Source: DASUSH01 sp963785155 (lineage in GTDB: Bacteria > Actinomycetota > Thermoleophilia > Solirubrobacterales > 70-9). From it: a stretch of DNA of 64,000 nt. The DNA lies in contig CAWAUB010000004.1 in NCBI GenBank assembly GCA_963785155.1, positions 310,001 to 374,000 of the forward strand, given 5' to 3'. Below are positions 53,229 through 61,496 of this stretch, piece by piece. Positions within the stretch are counted from its first letter, which is position 1. Each line of letters begins with the position of its first letter. The position numbers were made by a program, and so were the translations under genes. The notes below the pieces were generated by a model that ran no database searches, was not told the DNA's origin, and saw only the letters and a program-made list of their open reading frames with translations.

Positions 53229-53701
53229 TTGGCCTCGTCCTCGCTGTCATCGGGAACGCGCGGCGCCGGGGTCGGGCCGCCCTCGAAGGTTTCCTTGGTG
53301 AGCTTGGCCTCCTCGATCGCGAGATCGGGGGTCGGCGGCGCGGCGTCCTGGAACTGGCGGTAGGCGAAGAGGCCGGCGCCGGCCGCGATCGCGAGCCAGA
53401 TCACAGCCTCGAGCAGGAAGCCGAGCCAGACCGTGTCGCCGAAGATCACCTCCGCGAAGAACCAGGCGAGGGCGTGCATCAGCATCACGAGGAAGCCGAT
53501 CAGGAAGATCCCAGCGACCAGGCCGACCACGCCGCCGCGGACGAGGACCGTCAGCTTCTCGGTGATCTCGGTGCGTGCGAGCTCGATCTCCTCGCGGATC
53601 AGCGACGAGGTCTTCTCGGAGATATCGATGACGAGCTCGCCGACCGACTTGTCGTCGGTGCGGTCGGTGCGTGGCGGCTCGGTCGTCGGAGGGGTGGCCA
53701 T
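53225..53701 (-). CDS. Phage-holin-superfamily-III-like (DUF1469) membrane protein
   Basis: 158 residues from ATG 53701. An amphipathic N-terminal stretch (ELVIDISEKTSSLIREEIEL, then ARTEITEKL), two membrane helices (about 55-77 and 90-110) and an acidic proline-rich tail. The family name comes from weak similarity to holins; these are housekeeping membrane proteins in actinobacteria, and no phage genes are nearby. It is part of a three-gene set with the small proteins on either side. Confidence 0.78.
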   Translation of the reverse strand: MATPPTTEPPRTDRTDDKSVGELVIDISEKTSSLIREEIELARTEITEKLTVLVRGGVVGLVAGIFLIGFLVMLMHALAWFFAEVIFGDTVWLGFLLEAVIWLAIAAGAGLFAYRQFQDAAPPTPDLAIEEAKLTKETFEGGPTPAPRVPDDSEDEAK

Positions 53702-53713
53702 CGGCGGTGGGAC

Positions 53714-53848
53714 CTAGTCCGGCGGGTCCTCGTGGAAGGTCCGCTCCCAGATCAGGACCGCGACCCGGTAGGCCGCCACGTTGGCGAGCGCGCCGACACC
53801 GGCGATCAGGCCACTCCAGACCAGCTTTTTGACTATCTCGTTGTCCAT
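53714..53848 (-). CDS. 44-residue DUF4235-like membrane protein
   Basis: ATG 53848 to TAG 53714-53716. It begins MDNEIVKKLVWSGLIAGVGA, has one membrane helix and ends with ERTFHEDPPD. The KxxW start and the W...DPP end fit DUF4235-like proteins, which usually have about 80-100 residues, so this is a short member. Located 12 bases upstream of the holin-like gene and in the same direction, which supports it being real. Confidence 0.65.
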   Translation of the reverse strand: MDNEIVKKLVWSGLIAGVGALANVAAYRVAVLIWERTFHEDPPD

Positions 53849-53888
53849 GAGGCGGGGGAGTCTTTCACTTACCCGGTCGGCGGCGTCG

Positions 53889-54506
53889 TCAAGCGCCGTC
53901 GGGCCGCGTCTCGAGGCCCGCGCAGAGCGTCGAGACGACCATCGTCCGCAGCTCGTCGAAGTCCGAATCCGAGGCGGGGATCAGCTCGAAGACCCAGCCC
54001 GAGAGCAGCTGCTCGATCGCCCCGTAGAACCACATCGAGGCGATCTCGGCGTCGACGTCGGTGCGGAAGGCGCCACGGGCCTGGCCGTCGGCGACGATCT
54101 TGGCGATCCCCTGGTAGGCCCGCCGGATCTCCGGCAGATGGGTGCGCCCGAACGAGTTCGCCGCCCGGGTCACCTCGACGATGATCACCTTCATCAGCTC
54201 GGGGTCGCGGCGGTAGGAGTCGATGATGAAGCCGGCGACCGCGTCGAGCTTCTCGCGCGGGGTGCCGTCGCCCTTGTCGACCTCGTCGATTGCGGCGAGC
54301 AGCAGCGACCAGCGCTCGACGAACAGCTCGTTGAGGACCTGGTCCTTCGACTTGAAGTAGTGGTAGACGAGCCCGTAGGCGACGCCCGCCTCGTCCGCGA
54401 TGTCCGAGACGCGGCAGCTGTGGAAGCCCTGCCGGGCGAAGACCCGGATCGCTGCGTCGAGGATCTGGCGACGGCGGTCGACCGCGGGTGCCTTCGTCTC
54501 AGCCAT
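53889..54506 (-). CDS. TetR-family transcription regulator
   Basis: 205 residues from ATG 54506. The N-terminal helix-turn-helix is typical: RRRQILDAAIRVFARQGFHS, then VSDIADEAGVAYGLVYHYFK near 40. The C-terminal domain is TetR_C-like (EKLDAVAGFIIDSYRRDPEL near 95). It is coupled to the nitrilase-like gene by TGATG, so it is likely self-regulating through the TTGAC...GTCAA site before that gene. The inducer is unknown; family neighbours often sense acyl-CoA or small amides. Confidence 0.85.
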   Translation of the reverse strand: MAETKAPAVDRRRQILDAAIRVFARQGFHSCRVSDIADEAGVAYGLVYHYFKSKDQVLNELFVERWSLLLAAIDEVDKGDGTPREKLDAVAGFIIDSYRRDPELMKVIIVEVTRAANSFGRTHLPEIRRAYQGIAKIVADGQARGAFRTDVDAEIASMWFYGAIEQLLSGWVFELIPASDSDFDELRTMVVSTLCAGLETRPDGA

Positions 54507-55333
54507 CAGGCCGTCACCGCCTCGGGCCACTCGTACGCCCTCGGGCGGCGGTTCGCCAGCGACGGGATCGAGGCGCGGATCCGGTCCTGGCGATCGAAGT
54601 CGAGGTCGGCGGCGATGTGACACTCCTCGTCGGGGGCCGTCGCGAGGACCGTGCCCCAGGGGTCGACGATCATCGAGCGGCCGTAGGAGCGGTAGTGCGG
54701 CGGGGCCTCCCCCACCTGGCCCGCGGCGACAACGAATAGCTGGTTCTCGATCGCCCGCGCCCGCAGCAGGACCTCCCAGTGATCGCGGCCGGTTTCGACC
54801 GTGAACGCTGCCGGGACCGAGACGATGCGGGACTCCCGCAGGGCGAGGATCCGGTAGAGCTCCGGGAAGCGAAGGTCGTAACAGACGCTGAGGCCGATCT
54901 TGACTTCGGCGACCTCGCCGACGACGACCTCCTCGCCCGCCTGCTCGGTCTCCGACTCGCGATAGGCGACGCCGCCGACGTCGACGTCGAACATGTGGAT
55001 CTTGCGGTAGGCCGCGACGATTTCCCCGTCAGGCGCGATCAGCGGCGAGGTGTTGGAAAGGAGGTCCTGGCCCTCGACGACCTCCGGGAAGCTGCCGGCG
55101 ATCAGCACCACGCCGAGCTCCCGGGCCCAGTCGCGGGCGGCGGTGATGCTCGGCCCGTCGATCGGCTCGGCGCCGGCGCGGAGCGTCTCGGCGTCGCCGA
55201 GGACGGTCCACTTCTCCGGCATGACGATCAGCCAGGCGCCATCGGCGGCGGCACCGCGCACGAGGTGCTCGGCGGTCTCGAGATTCCGATCCCTGTCGGC
55301 CGTTGCGTTCAGCTGGACCGCGGCTACGCGCAC
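54506..55333 (-). CDS. Carbon-nitrogen hydrolase (Nit1/Nit2-like amidase)
   Basis: 275 residues from GTG 55333 (GGGAGAGAA 4 bases upstream). The Glu-Lys-Cys triad is visible: MPEKW near 42 (Glu), AYRKIHMFD near 115 (Lys) and GLSVCYDLRFPELYR near 150 (Cys). The block after the cysteine fits the Nit1/Nit2 branch, which hydrolyses omega-amides or deaminated glutathione-like amides. Since the lineage may not use glutathione, an omega-amidase role is preferred. First gene of a two-gene operon with the TetR regulator. Confidence 0.85.
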   Translation of the reverse strand: MRVAAVQLNATADRDRNLETAEHLVRGAAADGAWLIVMPEKWTVLGDAETLRAGAEPIDGPSITAARDWARELGVVLIAGSFPEVVEGQDLLSNTSPLIAPDGEIVAAYRKIHMFDVDVGGVAYRESETEQAGEEVVVGEVAEVKIGLSVCYDLRFPELYRILALRESRIVSVPAAFTVETGRDHWEVLLRARAIENQLFVVAAGQVGEAPPHYRSYGRSMIVDPWGTVLATAPDEECHIAADLDFDRQDRIRASIPSLANRRPRAYEWPEAVTA

Positions 55334-55364
55334 TTCTCTCCCTTCCCCGCCCCTCCAGACGAGG

Positions 55365-55380
55365 TTGACTGACTTGTCAA
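55365..55380. promoter_or_regulatory. Likely TetR operator upstream of the nitrilase-tetR operon
   Basis: TTGACTGACTTGTCAA: inverted TTGAC / GTCAA arms around six bases, 32 bases before the GTG start. Length and symmetry fit a TetR-family site for the regulator encoded in the same operon. Confidence 0.55.
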
Positions 55381-55436
55381 TCTACCGGGGTCCGACGACG
55401 ACCGCTACGATCGCCGCGATCGAAGGCTTCGGACCG

Positions 55437-55550
55437 CGGGGACGGCGGCGCCGAGACCAACCCCCTCGGTCAGGCGCCGGCAGGGATGCGCGGCCGGATC
55501 TCCCGTCTGGCTGTCCGTTTCGGCCGGGTGCCTAGGCGCCGCCGTCCCCG
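55437..55550. repeat. 16-bp perfect long-range inverted repeat
   Basis: Arms at 55437-55452 and 55535-55550 (CGGGGACGGCGGCGCC and its complement) with an 82-base spacer, in the gap between the MerR operon end and the nitrilase promoter. CGGACC flanks both sides at short distance. It could be a structured RNA, a strong terminator or a tiny inverted-repeat element. Confidence 0.55.
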
Positions 55551-55573
55551 TTGCCCGGACCTTCGGGAGGGGA

Positions 55574-55981
55574 TCAGCCTGCGAGTAGCCAGGCGAGCAG
55601 CGCGAGCATGACGAGGCCCGCCTCGATCGTCGCGAGCAGCGCCGCGGTCCCCGCCAACGACTCGCCCGAGAACGACTCCGCGATCCCGACTGGGATCGCG
55701 ATCGCGAGCACGAGGAGGGTGAGCCCGCCCCATGCGAGCGCCGCCCCCTCCCAGCGCTCGTCGCGGAGCCCGCCCTCGGCCTGCGGCCGGCGTGCCCGGA
55801 GGTGAGCCTCGATCACCTGCGGCGCCGCGACGAGCGCGGCGAGCAGGCCCGCGGCGAAGACCACGACCCATCCGTTCACTCCCTCCGAGGTGAGGTAGGG
55901 GCCGCCGGCGAGGCCGGCGAGCGCCAGCGAGACGAGCGCGGTCGCCGTGCCGCCAAAGGCGACCAGACCCGCCGGGCTCAA
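55574..55981 (-). CDS. Small membrane protein
   Basis: 135 residues from TTG 55981, overlapping the MerR stop (TTGA). Four membrane helices (about 5-25, 36-55, 82-103 and 112-133) with a charged middle loop (EAHLRARRPQAEGGLRDERW). Ends in LLAWLLAG. Last gene of the BKACE/CoA-transferase/MerR operon. No family recognised. Confidence 0.65.
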   Translation of the reverse strand: MSPAGLVAFGGTATALVSLALAGLAGGPYLTSEGVNGWVVVFAAGLLAALVAAPQVIEAHLRARRPQAEGGLRDERWEGAALAWGGLTLLVLAIAIPVGIAESFSGESLAGTAALLATIEAGLVMLALLAWLLAG

Positions 55982-56619
55982 TCCTTGCTCCGGCTGCGCT
56001 CCAGCTCGGCGACGAGCAACTTCGTGTGGAGGGCGGAGATCAGGTCGTTGAGCGGCCCGACACCGGCCTCGATCATCGTCACAGCCTGCTCGGGGTCGAG
56101 GTCCCCAAGCCGCTCCGAGAGGACCTTTACCTCCTCCTCCGCGATCGCCTCGAGCGCCTTCTTGTAGCGAAGCGTGTCGTACACCGTGAACCCGATCCGC
56201 TCGTCGTAGCCCCCGGCACGGAAGCGGCTGATCGCCTCGACGATGCGCACGTCCGAGGGCGAGTAGCCCCGCTTCGACGGGCTCAGCACGTCGAGCTCGG
56301 CGAGCTTGTCGAGGGCCTCCTGGGGGACCTCGAAGCGGCGGCGGAGCTCGGCCGCCGTGACCGGGTCGCCCTCGTCGGCGGAGAGCAGCTCCCGGATCAC
56401 CTTGAGCGGCATGAACCGCTCTTCCTGGAGTTGCTTGATCGTCCGGATCCGATCGACGAACTCGGCCGGGTAATAGGCCATGTTGCGCGACGTCTTCACC
56501 GGCTCGGGCAGGAGCCCCTCGCGGACGTAGTGGCGGATCGTCGCCGCCGGCACCCCGGACTGCTCGGCGAGCTCGCCGATCTTAAGTAGCTCCTGCGCGG
56601 TTTCGGGCTGGGCGCTCAT
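55978..56619 (-). CDS. MerR-family transcription regulator
   Basis: 213 residues from ATG 56619. MerR helix-turn-helix: LKIGELAEQSGVPAATIRHY near 12, the wing EGLLPEPVKTSRNMAYYPAE and IRTIKQLQEERFMPLKVIRE near 60. No cysteine-rich metal site at the C-terminus, so it senses an organic ligand or protein. The start overlaps the CoA-transferase stop (ATGA). A 17-bp palindrome before the operon (59032-59048) is a candidate site. Confidence 0.85.
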   Translation of the reverse strand: MSAQPETAQELLKIGELAEQSGVPAATIRHYVREGLLPEPVKTSRNMAYYPAEFVDRIRTIKQLQEERFMPLKVIRELLSADEGDPVTAAELRRRFEVPQEALDKLAELDVLSPSKRGYSPSDVRIVEAISRFRAGGYDERIGFTVYDTLRYKKALEAIAEEEVKVLSERLGDLDPEQAVTMIEAGVGPLNDLISALHTKLLVAELERSRSKD

Positions 56620-57853
56620 CCCATGAACGAGGGCTGCTCGCCCGGCGTGGGCCCGGCCGCGGCGCCGGACTCGATCAGCTCCTCGATCTCCTCCTCGCCG
56701 AACCCGGCATCGGCGAGCACCTCGCGCGTGTGTTCGCCGAAGGCGGGCGCCGGTCGCTCGACGCGGCCAGGGGTGCGTGAGAACTTCACCGGGAAGCCGA
56801 GCTGGCGCACCTCGCCGAGCTCGGGTTGCTCCCAGCCGACGACCATCTCGCGGGCCTTGACGAGCTCGGTATCGAGCGCCTCATCCATGTCGAGGACCGG
56901 CTCGATCATCGCGTCGTGCTCGTCGTTGAAAGCCTTCCACTCCGCGCGCGTCTTCGAGCGGAAGACGTCGGCGACCTCGCGCCAGGCGTCCGAGCCGGTC
57001 CGCTCGAACTGCTTCGCGATCAGGTCCTCGCGGTCGACCGCCTGGCAGAAGCGCGCCCAGAACTGCGGTTCGAGGGCACCCATCGTGATCCAGCCGTCAG
57101 CCGCCTCGTAGGGCAGGTAACAGACGTAGGCGCCGGTCAACTGGCCCTCGCCGCGCAGCGGGACCTCGCCATCGCAGAGGTACTGCGCGGCGACCATCGC
57201 CAGCCACGACATGGCCCCGTCGAACATCGAGACGTCGACCATCTGCCCCTCGCCGGAGCGGTCGCGTTCGCGCAGCGCCGAGAGCACGCCGAAGGCGGCC
57301 ATCAGCCCGCCGCCGCCGAGGTCGGCGATCTGCCCGGCGGCCTGGATCGGCCGGCCTTCGCGCTCGCCGGTCAGTCCAAGCAGGCCGGTCAGGCCGAGGT
57401 AGTTCATGTCGTGCCCGGCGCGGGCGGTGTTCGGGCCCGTCTGGCCGTAGCCGGTGATCGCGCAGTAGACGAGGCGCTTGTTGCGCTCGCGCAGCACGTC
57501 GTAGCCGACCCCGAGGCGGTCCATCACCCCGGGCCGGAAGCCCTCGAGCAGGACGTCGTAGCCCTCGGCGAGGCGCAGCAGGGCCTCCCGGCCTGCGTCT
57601 GACTTCAGGTCGAGGCGCAGGGAGCGCTTGTTGCGGTTGAGGGAGAGATAGAGCGCGGAGCGGGTGCCGAGCGCCGAGTGCTCGTCGTCGCCGTAGAACG
57701 GCGGCGCCCAGCGGATGTAGTCGCCCATGCCGGTGTCCTCGACCTTGACCACGTCGGCGCCGAGGTCGGCGAGCAGCTGGGACGCGAAGCCGCCAGGCAG
57801 GAGCCTCGTGAGGTCGAGGACGCGGACGTCCGCGAGTGCGCCGTCCCGCTCAT
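56616..57853 (-). CDS. Family III CoA-transferase (CaiB/BaiF), with one frame break at its start
   Basis: About 411 residues if repaired. ATG 57853 overlaps the upstream gene (ATGA); at about 57838 the frame moves by one base into LADVRVLDLTRLLPGGFASQ, then LLADLGADVVKVEDTGMGDY. Family blocks: LNRNKRSLRLDLKSDAGREA near 75, LLEGFRPGVMDRLGVGYDVL near 105, YCAITGYGQTGPNTARAGHD (with the aspartate nucleophile near 165) and VDVSMFDGAMSWLAMVAAQY. It moves CoA between carboxylic acids. The neighbour BKACE makes or uses beta-keto acids and acyl-CoA. Confidence 0.85.
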
Positions 57854-58086
57854 GCCGTCTTCCCCGTGGTTCGGTCGTAGATCGATCGATAGATCGCGCC
57901 GCTGAAGCCGCCGACGAGCGCTCCCGAGATCAGCCCGGTGACGAGCGGGGAGTCGAGGCCGAGCGCGACGTTGAAGACGAGGACCACGGCGACGACGATC
58001 AGCAGGTCGACCGCGATGGCGAGGAGCATCGGCGTGCGGCTGATCGGCCGGCCGCCGAAGATCGTGGCGTTGACGCGCTCATTCAC
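57850..58086 (-). CDS. 78-residue membrane protein
   Basis: From GTG 58086, overlapping the BKACE stop by GTGA, to TGA 57850-57852, overlapping the next ATG. Two membrane helices (MLLAIAVDLLIVVAVVLVFN near 20 and LVTGLISGALVGGFSGAIYR near 48) and a charged end. Wedged between two CoA-metabolism enzymes by overlaps on both sides, it is very likely translated. No known family recognised. Confidence 0.7.
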   Translation of the reverse strand: MNERVNATIFGGRPISRTPMLLAIAVDLLIVVAVVLVFNVALGLDSPLVTGLISGALVGGFSGAIYRSIYDRTTGKTA

Positions 58087-58970
58087 GCAGCAGCCTTCAC
58101 GGGGAGCGCGAGCAGCTCGCGTGCCTCGGCCACGGTGGCGGCGCGGCGGCCGACGTCCTCGGCCATCTGTCGCGCCTTCGCGATCAGGTCGCCGTTCGAG
58201 CGGGCCATCTCGCCGTCCGGCAGGTACAGGTTGTCCTCGAGCCCGGCGCGCACGTTCCCGCCGAGGTTCAGCGACGCGGCGAGCAGCTTCCACTGGTCGC
58301 GCGAGACGCCGATCACCTGCCAGTTGTTCGGCCCCTCCGGCCCGCCTGGGATCTGCTCGCTCATGAAGGCGACGTTCTTCGGGACGGGGCGGATGCCGCC
58401 GGTGACGCCCATCACCAGCGAGATCTGGAGCGGCGGCTCGAGCGTTCCCATGTCGAGGAACGGGTCGAGGTTCGCGACGTGGCCCGCGTCGAAGCACTCG
58501 TGCTCCGGCTGGATCCCGAGCTCGAGCATCTCGTCGATGAACTGGGTGATCAGGTCGAAGCTGTTCTCGAAGACCGCCTTGAAGACGAAGTCCTTCCGCC
58601 GTCGCGAGTACTTCGCGTAGTTCATCGAGCTCATGTTGAGCGCTGCGACGTCGGGCTTCAGCTCTCGCAGGTATTCGAGCCGCTTCTCGACCGGGACCCC
58701 GATCGCGCCGGTCGAGTAGTTGATGATCACGTCGTCGACAGCGCCGCGGATCGCCTCCGTGATCGCCCGGAAGTCCTCGATCTCGTACGAGGGAGTGCCA
58801 TCCGGCGTGCGGGCATGGATGTGGATCTGCGAGGCGCCCTCGTCGACCGCCCGCTTCGCCTCCGCCGCGTACTCCTCCGGCGTGTAGGGAATCGCCGGGC
58901 ACTGATCCCGGTTCGCGATCGCCCCCGAGATCGAGTTGCTGATGATCACTGGGTCCTCGAAGCGGCTCAT
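58083..58970 (-). CDS. BKACE family protein (3-keto-5-aminohexanoate cleavage-like, DUF849)
   Basis: 295 residues from ATG 58970 (GGAGG 6 bases upstream); the frame is open further up but into non-coding sequence. VIISNSISGAIANRDQCPAI near 8 and the metal ligands HIHARTPDGTPSYEI near 45 (HxH) are the family marks; HECFDAGHVANLD near 155, LVMGVTGGIRP near 185 and NLGGNVRAGLEDNLYLPDG near 235 complete the barrel. BKACE enzymes condense beta-keto acids with acetyl-CoA to give acetoacetate and a new acyl-CoA. Context with a CoA-transferase and MerR suggests a dedicated catabolic operon. Confidence 0.87.
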   Translation of the reverse strand: MSRFEDPVIISNSISGAIANRDQCPAIPYTPEEYAAEAKRAVDEGASQIHIHARTPDGTPSYEIEDFRAITEAIRGAVDDVIINYSTGAIGVPVEKRLEYLRELKPDVAALNMSSMNYAKYSRRRKDFVFKAVFENSFDLITQFIDEMLELGIQPEHECFDAGHVANLDPFLDMGTLEPPLQISLVMGVTGGIRPVPKNVAFMSEQIPGGPEGPNNWQVIGVSRDQWKLLAASLNLGGNVRAGLEDNLYLPDGEMARSNGDLIAKARQMAEDVGRRAATVAEARELLALPVKAAA

Positions 58971-59031
58971 TAGCGGCCTCCTTGATTCGAAAAAATAGAT
59001 GGCGGCGATTCGCGAGACGTTTGTCGAGAAA

Positions 59032-59048
59032 GTCTCCGAATCGGAGAC
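59032..59048. promoter_or_regulatory. 17-bp perfect palindrome upstream of the BKACE operon
   Basis: GTCTCCGAATCGGAGAC, 62 bases before the BKACE start. A further GAGAC half-site lies at 59014-59018. Candidate operator for the MerR regulator of this operon. Confidence 0.55.
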
Positions 59049-59158
59049 AAAGTCGACAATCGGCTGTCCCGGACAGGGTGCCTGGCGAGTTCTTTCCGAG
59101 GGGCGGAAACAAGTCGCCAGCTCGGTCCCGAACTCACTCCCTACATGCCCGCTGTTTT

Positions 59159-59431
59159 TCATGCGCCTCCCCCGCCCAGCTCGCCGAGCAGGCGCTGCAG
59201 TTCGGGGTCCTCGCGGTCCACGACCTGGGCGAACTGCTGGATGCCGGGGCTGGCGCCGTCGAGCTTCAGATAGGTCTCGCCGCGCTCGACGATCTCAGCC
59301 GGCTCCATCAGGTCCAGGTTCACCCGCCGGGTCTCGACGAACCCGAAGCCGAAGGCCTCGAGCGTGCGACCGTCCAAGACGAAGAGCCCGTCGCGGCGGG
59401 CGTTGTCGCTGGCGAGCCGGAACTCGCTCAC
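59159..59431 (-). CDS. Small hypothetical protein coupled to PPOX gene
   Basis: 90 residues from GTG 59431, overlapping the PPOX stop (GTGA). Starts MSEFRLASDNARRDGLFVLD and ends with a helix (DPELQRLLGELGGGGA). No membrane segment or known motif. It is the last gene of the crotonase-carboxyltransferase-PPOX run. Confidence 0.6.
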   Translation of the reverse strand: MSEFRLASDNARRDGLFVLDGRTLEAFGFGFVETRRVNLDLMEPAEIVERGETYLKLDGASPGIQQFAQVVDREDPELQRLLGELGGGGA

Positions 59432-59886
59432 GCCGGGGTCACCTCCACGTAGACGCCTTCCGGGCCGAGGTTCATCGCCACGCCCTCATACATCTTCCGG
59501 CCCAGTCCGAAGTTGTCCTGAATCGCCGCCTCGGCGACTTCCTCCTCGGCCGCCGGGAGGATCCGCGCGCGCCCCTCTGCCGCCGGGCCCAGCGGCTTGC
59601 CGCGCGAATCGCACGGGGCGATGAGGACGCGGGGGTTGGCGCGAATCCGCTTGATCTTGCCCACCCGCTCCTCGCTGCGGAAGTAGAGGAGTCCATCCGC
59701 AATCCCCACCCATACGGGCGTCGGCACCGGATCCCCCGCACGCCGGAAGCTGACGACAAGTCCGTGCTTGCCGCGAATGTGGCCGAACCCCTCAGCGCGC
59801 GCCTCGACGACCGAACCCGCGTCGGGATGCCGGATCCGGCCCATGAAGCCGTTCCAGCCGTCGGCGACCTTCTCGGCAACGGTCAT
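59428..59886 (-). CDS. PPOX-class (FMN/F420-dependent) split-barrel protein
   Basis: 152 residues from ATG 59886, overlapping the carboxyltransferase stop (ATGA). Split barrel: IRGKHGLVVSFRRAGDPVPT near 45, VWVGIADGLLYFRSEERVGK near 66, then IKRIRANPRVLIAPCDSRGK near 87. This resembles the pyridoxamine-phosphate-oxidase-like family, many actinobacterial members of which bind F420. Likely a flavin or deazaflavin reductase of unknown substrate. Confidence 0.78.
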   Translation of the reverse strand: MTVAEKVADGWNGFMGRIRHPDAGSVVEARAEGFGHIRGKHGLVVSFRRAGDPVPTPVWVGIADGLLYFRSEERVGKIKRIRANPRVLIAPCDSRGKPLGPAAEGRARILPAAEEEVAEAAIQDNFGLGRKMYEGVAMNLGPEGVYVEVTPA

Positions 59887-61496
59887 ACCGGCATCACCCC
59901 GTGCTTGCGCCACGGGCGCTCGACCTTCTTGTCCTTCGCCATCCGCAGCGCCTGGATCACCCGCGGGCGGGTCTCGCGCGGGTCGATCACGTCGTCGATC
60001 ATCGCGTTACCCGCGGCGATGTAGACGTCGATCTCCTTGCGGATCGCCTCCGTCATCGCCTCGCGCGTCGCGTCCGGATCGTCGGAGGCCTCGATCACCG
60101 AGCGGCCGATGATGTTGACGGCCCCTTCCGCTCCCATCACCGAGATCTCGGCGCTGGGCCAGGCGTAGATCTGGTCCGGCTCGTAGCCCGAGCCATTCAT
60201 CACGTAGTAGCCGGCGCCGTAGGCCTTGCGGATAACGACGGTGATCTTCGGCACGGTCGCCCGCGAGATCGCGTAGAGCATCTTTGCCCCGTGGCGGATG
60301 ATCCCGGCGTGCTCGACCTTCGAGCCGACCATGAAGCCGGGGACGTCCTGAAGAAACACGAGCGGGATCGAGAACGCGTCGCAGAGGTTGACGAAGCGAG
60401 CTGCCTTGTCGGCCGAGTCGTTCTCGAGGATGCCGCCGAGCTGCTTCGGCTGGTTGGCGACGATCCCGACCGGCTGGCCGCCGAAGCGGGCAAGGCAGGT
60501 GATGATCGTCTTTGCGAACTTCGGCTTGATGTCGAAGTACTCGCCGTCGTCGACGATCTCGCCGATCAGCTCGTACATGTCGTAGGGATGGCGATTCGAC
60601 TCGGGGACGATGTCGAGGAGGCGCTCGGACATGCGATCGTCGGGGTCATCGGTGGGTTTCTGCGGAGGCTTCTGCTCGCAGTTCGAGGGGAAGAACGAGA
60701 GGTATGTCTTGATCGCCTCGATGCACTCCGCGTCGTCCTTGACCTCCAGGTCGCCGACGCCGGACTTGCGGCAATGGACGCGGGCTCCGCCCAGGTCCTC
60801 CATCGAGATGTCCTCCCCGGTCACGGCCTTGGTCAGGTGCGGGCCGGCGAGCGCCATCGCGCCCTGGCCGACGACCATCGGCACGAAGTCGGAAAGGCCG
60901 GGGATGTACGCGGTGCCCGCCGCACAGGGGCCGAGCATCCCGGCGACGAGCGGCACGACGCCCGACATCTGCACCTCCTCGCGGAACAGATGTCCGGAGC
61001 CGGCGAACAGCGAGCCGGCGGCCTCCTGGATCCGCGCGCCTGCGGAGTCGAGCAGCCAGATCAGCGGCATTCGCTGCTTCAGGGAGATCTCGCGCAGGCG
61101 AGCCATCTTCACCTCGCCGGTGCGCCCCATCGAGCCGGCCATCACCGTGAAGTCGTAGGCCGCCAGCGCGACCCGCCGGCCATCCACCTCGCCCCAGCCG
61201 GTGACGACGCCGTCCGCGGCCGCCTCCTTGCCCTCCATCCCCTTGACCGAGAAGTGGGGGCGCCCGTGGATGCCCATCTCGACGAACGTGCCTGGATCGA
61301 CGAGCAGGTCGATCCGCTCCCGCGCGGTCAGCTTGCCGCGGCCGTGCTGCTTCGCGATCTTCTCCTCGCCGCCGCCGAGCTTCGCCTTCTCCCGGCGGTC
61401 GTGCAGGTCCGTGACAAGTGCCTTCAGTCCAGTTTCCTCGCCATGCTCGGTGTCTGCGGGCGGCTCGGGCGGCTCGCTCTCGTGCTCTTCGGTCAT
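59883..61496 (-). CDS. Acyl-CoA carboxylase carboxyltransferase subunit
   Basis: 537 residues from ATG 61496, overlapping the crotonase stop (ATGA). Two crotonase-fold halves: GRGKLTARERIDLLVDPGTF near 70, LIWLLDSAGARIQEAAGSLF near 155, then NQPKQLGGILENDSADKAAR near 330, VFLQDVPGFMVGSKVEHAGI near 370 and VIRKAYGAGYYVMNGSGYEP near 410. It transfers carboxyl between biotin and an acyl-CoA (propionyl-, methylcrotonyl- or glutaconyl-type). No biotin carboxylase or carrier gene is in the window, so the partner lies elsewhere or the enzyme acts as a decarboxylase part. Confidence 0.87.
   Translation of the reverse strand: MTEEHESEPPEPPADTEHGEETGLKALVTDLHDRREKAKLGGGEEKIAKQHGRGKLTARERIDLLVDPGTFVEMGIHGRPHFSVKGMEGKEAAADGVVTGWGEVDGRRVALAAYDFTVMAGSMGRTGEVKMARLREISLKQRMPLIWLLDSAGARIQEAAGSLFAGSGHLFREEVQMSGVVPLVAGMLGPCAAGTAYIPGLSDFVPMVVGQGAMALAGPHLTKAVTGEDISMEDLGGARVHCRKSGVGDLEVKDDAECIEAIKTYLSFFPSNCEQKPPQKPTDDPDDRMSERLLDIVPESNRHPYDMYELIGEIVDDGEYFDIKPKFAKTIITCLARFGGQPVGIVANQPKQLGGILENDSADKAARFVNLCDAFSIPLVFLQDVPGFMVGSKVEHAGIIRHGAKMLYAISRATVPKITVVIRKAYGAGYYVMNGSGYEPDQIYAWPSAEISVMGAEGAVNIIGRSVIEASDDPDATREAMTEAIRKEIDVYIAAGNAMIDDVIDPRETRPRVIQALRMAKDKKVERPWRKHGVMPV

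Noticed and set aside
53225..53701. Prophage remnant suggested by the holin-like name
   Set aside because: The family is a housekeeping membrane protein in actinobacteria; no phage genes are near it.
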